Positions 58,543 through 64,000 of a stretch of 64,000 nt of DNA are shown piece after piece (within the stretch, counting starts at the first letter, position 1; every line of letters starts with the position of its first letter). The stretch comes from Agromyces sp. H17E-10 (lineage in GTDB: Bacteria; Actinomycetota; Actinomycetes; Actinomycetales; Microbacteriaceae). Location: positions 2,046,001 through 2,110,000 of the forward strand of contig NZ_CP095042.1 in assembly GCF_022919715.1 (NCBI RefSeq), in the 5' to 3' direction. The notes beneath the pieces are model-generated. The model searched no databases and was not told the origin of the DNA. It was given only the letters and a program-made list of their open reading frames with translations. The translations under genes and the position numbers were made by a program.

Positions 58543-58941
58543 TCAGAACGCCATCGCGACGAGCGCGATGGCCGCCGGAACGGTCGCGCCGAGCGTGCCC
58601 GGGATGCTGTCGCCGCGCTTCGGGTAGTGGCCGAGCATGTCGGCGAGAAACATGGTCGGGCCGGTGAGCAGCACGTAGCAGCAGCAGGCGATCACGAGCG
58701 TCCTCCCGCCCTCGAGCGAGCCGGTGTTCACGAGGAGGAGCCCGGTGATGAAGCCGAGCCCGATCGCGAGGTTCCTGAAGCCCGTCGGAATCGCCCACAT
58801 CATGACCGCGTCGACGTTCTGCGGCGGTGTGCTCAGGAAACGCTGGGCGAACGGGCGGTGCAGCATGAAGCTCTCGATCGGGAAGACCGTGAGGTAGATC
58901 AGGGCCTGCAGTCCGACGAAGAGCTGCGCGACGAGGTTCAT
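58543..58941 (-). CDS. DUF1304-family membrane protein
   Basis: A 132-residue membrane protein with four helices (QLFVGLQALIYLTVFPIESF, ending in a PAAIALVAMAF helix). The spacing and PTGFRNLAIGLGFITGLLLV block match DUF1304, a small family of unknown role. The ATG at 58941 has only a weak ribosome site. It is convergent with the sigma operon. Confidence 0.85.
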   Translation of the reverse strand: MNLVAQLFVGLQALIYLTVFPIESFMLHRPFAQRFLSTPPQNVDAVMMWAIPTGFRNLAIGLGFITGLLLVNTGSLEGGRTLVIACCCYVLLTGPTMFLADMLGHYPKRGDSIPGTLGATVPAAIALVAMAF

Positions 58942-59010
58942 GCCCGCGAGGGTACGCAGCCCGCGAGGCTGCGTCGATCGCCTCCGCAGGGGGTCTTCGC
59001 TGCGGGCCGG

Positions 59011-59028
59011 ATCCCCTGTTCTGGGGAT
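59011..59028 (+). promoter_or_regulatory. Inverted repeat upstream of the LuxR gene
   Basis: ATCCCC-TGTTCT-GGGGAT, 34 bases before the ATG at 59062, so it would cover the promoter region. LuxR-type regulators often bind such short dyads. It is not the same as the ATGGGG/CCCCAT palindromes at 5738 and 9799, which are opposite in orientation. Confidence 0.5.
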
Positions 59029-59061
59029 TGCCGCTCCCCGGCGCCGGACGAGACTGGCGGC

Positions 59062-60099
59062 ATGTGGGAGGGCCGCGCCGCGCGGGCGCGCGGCGACATC
59101 GCGGAGCTGGCCACGAGCGGACTCGGCGTGGCCGAGATGCATCGCGCCGTGCTCGACGTCGTCGCCCGCTCGGTGCCCTTCGAGCAGGCATGCTGGTCGG
59201 CCGTCGACCCCGACACCCTCATGATGACGTCGATCACGAACTGGCCGCCGTGGCCGGTGCCGCTCGAGTTCTCGGTCGCCTTCGCGGAGAGCGAGCTCAC
59301 GGGGGCCGAGCCGAACAGCTTCGCGAACCTCGCGACCCGTGACGCGCCCACGGCCCGGCTGTCGGACGCACCCCATCGTGACGTCGTGCGCAGCGTGCGC
59401 CTCAACGACCTGCTGCGACCGCAGGGACTGGAGCACGAGCTGCGGGCGGCGTTCACGGTCGACGGGGCGACCTGGGCGGTCGGCGGCGTCTTCCGTGAGC
59501 CGGGGGCGGACTTCTCGGACCGGGAGGTCGAGTTCCTCGGTTCGATCGTCACGGCGGTCGCCGCGGCGACCCGTGTCACCATGCGCTCGGGCGGACGGGC
59601 GGGAGTCCGTGCCGCCGGGCCGGTGATCATCCTGTGCGGACCGGACGGCGAATTCCATGCCGCGACGGCCGCCGGGGCCGAGTGGCTCGCCGCGCTCGAC
59701 GACGCGGAGCCGGGGCGATTCGACCTCGTGCTGCACGCGGTCGCCGCCGGTGCCCGCCGCTCCCGCGCCGGGACGGTACGCCTGCGGATGCGGGACGTCA
59801 ACGACGACTGGGTCGTCGTGCAGGCGAGTCGGCTCATCTCGGACGACGACCCGCAGCGGATCGTCATCACCGTCGACCCCGCCGCGTTGCACGACCTCGT
59901 CGATCTGCTCCTGAGCGCGTACGGCGTCTCACCCCGGGAGCGTGACGTCTGCCTCGATCTCGTCTCGGGGTCGTCGACCGCGCAGATCGCAGCTCACCTG
60001 CATCTCTCGCCGCACACCGTGCACGATCACATGAAGTCGATCTACGGCAAGGTCGGCGTCGGCAGCCGGAGCGAGCTGGTCGCACGGCTTCTGCCCTGA
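59062..60099 (+). CDS. LuxR-type regulator with N-terminal GAF-like sensor
   Basis: A 345-residue regulator. The first 180 residues resemble a GAF-like sensor domain (for example PFEQACWSAVDPDTLMMTSI and VDGATWAVGGVFREPGADF). The C-terminus carries a LuxR helix-turn-helix: VSPRERDVCLDLVSGSSTAQ, then LSPHTVHDHMKSIYGKVGVG and SRSELVARLL. No response-regulator receiver domain is present, so the signal is probably sensed directly. A dyad at 59011 may be its own operator. Its last 58 bases overlap the convergent hydrolase gene. Confidence 0.87.
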   Translation: MWEGRAARARGDIAELATSGLGVAEMHRAVLDVVARSVPFEQACWSAVDPDTLMMTSITNWPPWPVPLEFSVAFAESELTGAEPNSFANLATRDAPTARLSDAPHRDVVRSVRLNDLLRPQGLEHELRAAFTVDGATWAVGGVFREPGADFSDREVEFLGSIVTAVAAATRVTMRSGGRAGVRAAGPVIILCGPDGEFHAATAAGAEWLAALDDAEPGRFDLVLHAVAAGARRSRAGTVRLRMRDVNDDWVVVQASRLISDDDPQRIVITVDPAALHDLVDLLLSAYGVSPRERDVCLDLVSGSSTAQIAAHLHLSPHTVHDHMKSIYGKVGVGSRSELVARLLP

Positions 60100-61016
60100 T
60101 CGGATGCCGCCGCCGGCGCCGCGTACGACTGACCCCCTGTTGCCGGGGCGACCGCGTCGGCCGCGGCGAGGCCGCCCGTTGCGAACGCGGTCACCGCGTC
60201 GAGCACGGGGTCGGCCCCGAGCACCCGGACGTGCCCGAATCCCTCGGTGAGGAGCAGACGCGAGCGCGTGCCGTGCGCGGCGTGCAGCCGCTGCGACTCG
60301 CTCGCCGACACCTCGCGGTCGCCGCGGTCGTGCGCGATGAGCAGCGGCGTCTCGGCGGGCAGCGGAGCGCTCACCGAGTCGAACCGGTCGTACGGGTCGC
60401 GCACGTCGGGCAGCACCCGGTGCGCGAAGGAGCGCGCGAGCGCATCGGCCGTCGCGCTCCGCACGCCGAGCCGGCCCGAGAACGAGTCGACGAGGTAGCG
60501 AGCGTCGGCCATGCCGGCGATGGCCGCGACGCCGTCGGTCGCGGTGCCCTCGCGCACGGCGGTGAGCGCCGCGAGTGCGCCGAACGAGTGCCCGACGATC
60601 AGGCGGAAGCGCCCGTGCCGCTGCTGCAACGCCTCGATCGCGGCCAGGTAGTCGCGGATGTCGGTGTGCCGGCCGCGCGAGTCGCCGTTCGCGGGTGCGT
60701 CGAACGCGACGAGCCGCAGGCCCTCGGCGCGCAATTCACGCACGATCGGCGCGAACTGCGACGCCCGCCCGCGCCAGCCGTGCACGAGCAGCACGGTGTC
60801 GGGACCGTGACCCCATGCGTAGGTCGCGACCTGGCGGCCGCGAACCCGCAGCCGCCCGCGCTCGGCATGCTCGTGCACGGCGCGGTCGTGGTCGCGGACC
60901 GCGAGGGCGGGACGCACCCGGCGGAAGAGCGGCAGGGCGAGCCCGGCGGCGAGTTCGGGCGAGACGCGATCGGCGGCGCGGATCGCGGCGACGTGTGCGG
61001 TGAGTGCGGCGGACAT
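60042..61016 (-). CDS. Alpha/beta hydrolase
   Basis: A 324-residue alpha/beta hydrolase. The nucleophile elbow is GHSFGA (Ser), the oxyanion region HGWRGRASQF, an acidic residue in LLIAHDRGDREVSAS and a final GFGHVRVLG His are visible. The ATG at 61016 has GGAGG upstream. Its C-terminal tail (AAPAAASDQGRSRATSS-type) runs into and overlaps the LuxR gene. It is divergent from a TetR gene with two palindromes between, so TetR probably controls it. Confidence 0.87.
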   Translation of the reverse strand: MSAALTAHVAAIRAADRVSPELAAGLALPLFRRVRPALAVRDHDRAVHEHAERGRLRVRGRQVATYAWGHGPDTVLLVHGWRGRASQFAPIVRELRAEGLRLVAFDAPANGDSRGRHTDIRDYLAAIEALQQRHGRFRLIVGHSFGALAALTAVREGTATDGVAAIAGMADARYLVDSFSGRLGVRSATADALARSFAHRVLPDVRDPYDRFDSVSAPLPAETPLLIAHDRGDREVSASESQRLHAAHGTRSRLLLTEGFGHVRVLGADPVLDAVTAFATGGLAAADAVAPATGGQSYAAPAAASDQGRSRATSSLRLPTPTLP

Positions 61017-61074
61017 CTCGGCCTCCGGGTGCCATCGGCTGCGGCATCCTCGTCGAAGAGCATGCCAACAATGA

Positions 61075-61090
61075 ATACGAACGATCGTAT
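61075..61090. promoter_or_regulatory. TetR operator 1 between hydrolase and tetR
   Basis: ATACGA-ACGA-TCGTAT, a dyad in an AT-rich stretch 59 bases upstream of the hydrolase start. Confidence 0.55.
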
Positions 61091-61099
61091 GCCAACTAT

Positions 61100-61115
61100 A
61101 CGCACGACCGTGCGT
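61100..61115. promoter_or_regulatory. TetR operator 2 overlapping the tetR -10 box
   Basis: ACGCACG-AC-CGTGCGT, a 7-bp dyad that directly abuts the TAAAAT -10 box at 61115. Binding would block the tetR promoter. Confidence 0.6.
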
Positions 61116-61120
61116 AAAAT
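61115..61120 (+). promoter_or_regulatory. -10 box of the tetR promoter
   Basis: TAAAAT, 7 bases before the ATG at 61128, with no ribosome site between: a leaderless transcript under direct operator control. Confidence 0.65.
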
Positions 61121-61127
61121 CGAGTAC

Positions 61128-61808
61128 ATGAGCGGAACGGATGTCGCGGTCGACGGCCGACGGGTGCGCGGGGATGCCTCGCGCCGCGTCGTGCTCGCGC
61201 ACGCCATCGACCTCGCCTCGATCGAGGGTCTCGACCAGCTCTCGATCGGGCGCATCGCGACCGCGGCGAACGTCAGCAAGTCGAGCATCGCGACCCTCTT
61301 CGGCAGCAAGGAGCGCCTGCAGCTCGCCGCCGTCGAGGCCGCCCGCGAGCGCTACCTCGAGACGGTGACGACTCCCGCACGCACGAAGCCGCGGGGGATC
61401 GCGCGCGTGGTGGCGCTGCTCGACCGAGTCGTCGCCTACTCGCAGGAGCGCGTGTTTCCGGGCGGCTGCTTCTTCTCGGCGGCGGCGGCCGACTTCCACG
61501 CGAAGCCTGGCGTCGTGCGCGATGCGATCACCGCGCAGCTCGACGACTGGCTCGGCTACCTCGCCGTGCAGGTGCGCTACGCCGCCGAGGCCGGCGAGAT
61601 CTCGGGCATCGCGTCGCCCGACGACGCCGACCAGTTCGCCTTCGAGGTGCAGGGCGTCTTCGAATGGATGAACCAGCTCGCCGTCATCCGCGACTCGGAC
61701 GAGCCGTACGTACGCGCCCGGCGGGCGTTCCGGGCTCGGCTCGTCGCGATCGGGGCCGACGCCGCCGTCGCCGACCTCGTGCTCGAGCCCGGCGCGGCGA
61801 TGCGCTGA
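61128..61808 (+). CDS. TetR-family transcriptional regulator
   Basis: A 226-residue TetR regulator with N-terminal domain SRRVVLAHAIDLASIEGLDQ, IGRIATAANVSKSSIATLFG and the TetR_C_6-type second half (KPGVVRDAITAQLDDWLGYL). The ATG at 61128 is supported by the TAAAAT box just upstream; an earlier in-frame start would pass through the operator. It is divergent from the alpha/beta hydrolase, with two operator dyads between. Confidence 0.92.
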   Translation: MSGTDVAVDGRRVRGDASRRVVLAHAIDLASIEGLDQLSIGRIATAANVSKSSIATLFGSKERLQLAAVEAARERYLETVTTPARTKPRGIARVVALLDRVVAYSQERVFPGGCFFSAAAADFHAKPGVVRDAITAQLDDWLGYLAVQVRYAAEAGEISGIASPDDADQFAFEVQGVFEWMNQLAVIRDSDEPYVRARRAFRARLVAIGADAAVADLVLEPGAAMR

Positions 61809-61920
61809 CCGCGCGTGTCGATGCGAGACCCGATGCCCGTGCGGGTGCCTCGGCTCGCCTCGCGGAGGTGCTCTCCGCGCCCGCGCGACGGGGTCTCGGC
61901 TGAACTTCTTCGGCCGGAAT

Positions 61921-61948
61921 GGAACCATTCCGCCCCGTCCGGACATAT
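61921..61948 (+). promoter_or_regulatory. ECF-sigma-like promoter element, copy 2
   Basis: GGAACC (61921-61926), 13 bases, then CGGACATAT (61940-61948), the same words and spacing as at 22509-22536. The bases between also match partly (CCCGT before CGG). It lies 53 bases upstream of the 32-residue gene. Confidence 0.65.
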
Positions 61949-62001
61949 ACATACGAGGGCACCCTGCTGCCCGCCCGTATCGAACGGAGAGGGAATCGAC
62001 C

Positions 62002-62100
62002 ATGACTGCTTTCGGACCGATGGATGCGGAGCCGTGCGCGACGGAGCCGATCGACCTCTCCGCCTACCTCCCCGACCCGGCCGACGAGCCGACCGACTGA
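62002..62100 (+). CDS. 32-residue acidic peptide gene
   Basis: A small open frame: MTAFGPMDAEPCATEPIDLS followed by AYLPDPADEPTD. The GGAGAGGG ribosome site lies 8 bases before the ATG. It is acidic, has one cysteine and no membrane segment. It is followed 10 bases later by a lipoprotein gene and is preceded by an ECF-like promoter, so it may be a real small protein. No family is recognised; confidence is limited by its size. Confidence 0.5.
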   Translation: MTAFGPMDAEPCATEPIDLSAYLPDPADEPTD

Positions 62101-62110
62101 GGCGGACCGG

Positions 62111-62593
62111 ATGCGCAACACGGTCGTGCCCGCGATCATCGCCGGCAGCCTGGTCGTGCTCCTCGCGGGGTGCGCGCCGAGCGATCCAGCGGCCTCCGCC
62201 GCTGTCGAGCCCCAGGCGACGACGCCGTCGGCCCCGGTCGGAACGACGGACGCCGAGGCGTGCGAACAGCTCACCGTGCCGCTGTCGTTGCTCTTCAACG
62301 CGCAGGTCGCGCCCGACGGCGCCATGAGCCTCGACACCGCCGGCGGCCTGTACTTCACCGCGGCCTGGGACCTGCGCCGCATCGACGAACTGCTCGACGA
62401 ATCCGATCTCGACGCCCCGGTGACGAGGCTCGCCGAGGCGTCCGGCGCGGTGAGTTCGCGGATGGACGCCTCGGATGACCCGGCAGCGTGGGCCGACCGG
62501 CTCGCCGAGATCGGCACGGCGACCGAGGAGATCACCGCCGTCTGCGCCGAGGCCGACCCCGACGCGGCCACCCTCGGGTGGTACGGCGGCTGA
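62111..62593 (+). CDS. Lipoprotein of unknown function
   Basis: A 160-residue lipoprotein: MRNTVVPAIIAGSLVVLLAG and C21. The mature part is acidic, with three further cysteines (DAEACEQLTVPL, ITAVCAEADPD) and helices but no known family motif. GAGGCGGACCGG precedes the ATG. With the 32-residue gene it forms a two-gene unit behind the ECF-like promoter and is convergent with the ferredoxin gene, 3 bases away. Confidence 0.7.
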   Translation: MRNTVVPAIIAGSLVVLLAGCAPSDPAASAAVEPQATTPSAPVGTTDAEACEQLTVPLSLLFNAQVAPDGAMSLDTAGGLYFTAAWDLRRIDELLDESDLDAPVTRLAEASGAVSSRMDASDDPAAWADRLAEIGTATEEITAVCAEADPDAATLGWYGG

Positions 62594-62596
62594 CCC

Positions 62597-62947
62597 CTAC
62601 TCGCCCTGCGGCGCGAGCGCGGCGACGAGCGGGTGGTCGAACGCGAGCGCGCCCGTCTTCGCGGCACCGCCCGGCGAGCCGAGCGGTGCACCGCCGGGTG
62701 CGCCGGCCGGGCTGATCTCGAAGAACTCGACGTTGGCCTTGTAGTAGTCGGCCCACTCGTCGGGCAGGTCGTCCTCGTAGTAGATCGCCTCGACGGGGCA
62801 CACCGGTTCGCACGCACCGCAGTCGACGCACTCGTCGGGGTGGATGTAGAGGGATCGCTCGCCCTCGTAGATGCAGTCGACGGGGCACTCGTCGATGCAG
62901 GCCTTGTCCTTGACGTCGACGCACGGCAGTGCGATGACGTAGGTCAC
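62597..62947 (-). CDS. fdxA: 7Fe ferredoxin (FdxA type)
   Basis: A 116-residue ferredoxin. Cysteines at 9, 17, 21, 25 and 40, 43, 46, 50 (in CVDVKDKACIDECPVDCIYE and CVDCGACEPVCPVEA) support one [3Fe-4S] and one [4Fe-4S] cluster, as in mycobacterial FdxA. The C-terminal tail is Gly/Ala/Pro-rich and longer than usual. The ATG overlaps the FprA-like reductase stop (ATGA), so reductase and carrier are coupled. Confidence 0.92.
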   Translation of the reverse strand: MTYVIALPCVDVKDKACIDECPVDCIYEGERSLYIHPDECVDCGACEPVCPVEAIYYEDDLPDEWADYYKANVEFFEISPAGAPGGAPLGSPGGAAKTGALAFDHPLVAALAPQGE

Positions 62948-64000
62948 GACAGTGCCAGAACGTCGTCGCGCGAGATCGACACCTGCTCCTCGCGGGGCAC
63001 GACCTTGACGCGTTCGCGCACGACGCCCGCGTAGTGCGCCGGCGCCTCGAACGCCTCGCCGAGCTCCCGCTCGTGCGCGTCGAGCGCGAGCCAGCCCTGC
63101 CAGCTGGTGTGCTCGACGCCGCGGGCGTCGAGCAGCTCGAGGATCTCGGCGCCCTCGGCCGCGTCGACGACTGGGGATGCGAGCACACCGGCCGCGGCAT
63201 CCGCGACGAGGTTGGTGATCGTCTCGAGCGCGTCGCCCTTGGTGTGGCCGATGAGGCCGACCGGGCCGCGCTTGATCCAGCCGGTCGCGTAGACGCCCGT
63301 GATCGGCGACCCCGAGGCATCCACGACCCGCCCGCCCTCGTTGGGGATGACGGCGGCGCGCTCGTCGAACGGCACGTCGCGGATCGGCGAGCTCGCGTAG
63401 CCGACGGCACGGTAGACCGCCTGCACGGGGTACTCGACGAACTCGCCCGTGCCCTCGACCGAACCGTCGCCGACCGGACGGGTGCGCTCGAAGCGGATCG
63501 CCTCGACCTTGCCGTCGCCCGTGATCTCGGCGGGGGAGTGCAGGAAGTGCAGGTGCAGGCGCCGCTGGGCGGTGCCTGTGCCGGTCGAGCCGGGCGACGT
63601 GCGCCAGCCGTTCAGCGTGCGGGTCATGACCTTGACCTGGTTGTTCGACGCGTGCAGCGCCTCGGCGTGCGCGTCGCCCTCGGCGCGCTCGAAGTCGTCG
63701 TCGTAGACCACGATGTCGACGTCGGGCACCTCGCCGAGCTCGCGCAGCTCGATCGGGGTGAACTTCACGTGGCCCGGTCCGCGGCGTCCGAACACGTGCA
63801 CGTCGGTGACGGGGGATGCCTCGAGGCCGGCGAGCACGTTGGCCGGAATGTCGGTCGAGAGGATGTCCTTCGGGTGCTTCGCGAGCACCCGCGCGACGTC
63901 GAGCGCCACGTTCCCGTTGCCGACGACCGCGATCGACTGCGCCTCGAGCGGCCAGCTGCGCGGCACGTCGGGGTGCCCGTCGTACCAGGCGACGAAGTCG
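62944..64000 (-). CDS. fprA: Ferredoxin-NADP reductase (FprA type), 5' part missing
   Basis: The gene runs off the window end; 352 residues are seen. It contains an NADP-binding GNGNVALDVARVLAKHP, the FprA/adrenodoxin reductase block GRRGPGHVKFTPIELRELGE, and late motifs GWIKRGPVGLIGHTKGDALE and VYRAVGYASSP. It would pass electrons between NADPH and the ferredoxin encoded directly downstream. The N-terminal FAD motif lies beyond the window. Confidence 0.92.
   Translation of the reverse strand, partial: DFVAWYDGHPDVPRSWPLEAQSIAVVGNGNVALDVARVLAKHPKDILSTDIPANVLAGLEASPVTDVHVFGRRGPGHVKFTPIELRELGEVPDVDIVVYDDDFERAEGDAHAEALHASNNQVKVMTRTLNGWRTSPGSTGTGTAQRRLHLHFLHSPAEITGDGKVEAIRFERTRPVGDGSVEGTGEFVEYPVQAVYRAVGYASSPIRDVPFDERAAVIPNEGGRVVDASGSPITGVYATGWIKRGPVGLIGHTKGDALETITNLVADAAAGVLASPVVDAAEGAEILELLDARGVEHTSWQGWLALDAHERELGEAFEAPAHYAGVVRERVKVVPREEQVSISRDDVLALS

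Noticed and set aside
59011..59028. ATCCCC...GGGGAT dyad as another T7SS palindrome
   Set aside because: Its half-sites are in the opposite order (C-run first), so the same factor is unlikely to bind it in the same way.

Overview
The window is high-GC (about 70%) DNA with dense, often ATGA-overlapping genes, several leaderless GTG/ATG starts 6-9 bases after a TAnnnT -10 box, WXG100 proteins, a CGNR regulator and recurrent GGATGCC/GGCATCC words. This points to a Gram-positive actinobacterium, most likely of the family Microbacteriaceae (Agromyces-like). The genus is an inference from style and gene content, not from a marker search. About 66 protein genes and one tRNA-Gly(CCC) are supported; no rRNA, CRISPR array, prophage or insertion sequence was seen.

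Layout. 1-4.5 kb: end of a zinc importer permease and its Fur/Zur regulator, then a glycine-betaine/proline ABC importer (ATPase with CBS domains, permease, lipoprotein) behind a structured 348-base leader. 4.5-9.7 kb: a minus-strand type VII secretion (WXG100) accessory cluster with two WXG100 proteins, a large protein with a T7SS signal-type N-terminus and four unrecognised proteins. Its two WXG100 genes carry the same promoter block and palindrome. 10-13 kb: glutamate decarboxylase plus glutamate/GABA antiporter (acid resistance) and a TRIC-type channel. 14.6-17.7 kb: ribosomal proteins L28-L33-S14, a secreted PxKF-domain protein and HU. 17.8-25 kb: CopD-CtaG fusion, an anchored protein, a PIF1-like helicase, a catalytically degenerate beta-lactamase-fold lipoprotein and a class II amidotransferase. 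25-28 kb: a stress-type island (55-residue membrane protein, FAD/Rieske oxidoreductase, CsbD, DUF892 protein) with a shared upstream motif.

27.9-31 kb: a PadR-controlled ABC exporter operon with three DUF1048 paralogues. 31-36 kb: LysR regulator and an arsenic region (ArsR-ArsC fusion, ArsC, ArsO-like flavoprotein, second ArsR) with visible operators but no efflux pump. 35.5-46.1 kb: a TetR regulator divergent from an eight-gene catabolic/uptake operon (S15/CocE hydrolase, DUF3237, peptide-type ABC importer with fused ATPases, second DUF3237, amidohydrolase); its substrate is unknown. 46.3-49.1 kb: secreted GH95 glycosidase. 49-54.6 kb: small membrane proteins, a pyridine nucleotide-disulfide oxidoreductase, a VOC/CGNR divergent pair with three operator copies, a second VOC protein, an ASCH protein and the tRNA. 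54.7-64 kb: lipoprotein, dCTP deaminase, ECF sigma factor with a putative membrane partner, LuxR-type regulator, alpha/beta hydrolase-TetR divergent pair, a 32-residue peptide plus lipoprotein, and a 7Fe ferredoxin with its FprA-type reductase (cut by the window end).

Most units look like self-contained, locally regulated modules for metal, osmotic, acid, envelope and arsenic stress. The signals judged most unusual are the duplicated promoter/palindrome module of the T7SS cluster, two identical-geometry ECF-like promoters far apart (22.5 and 61.9 kb), and the uncharacterised DUF3237/CocE uptake operon.
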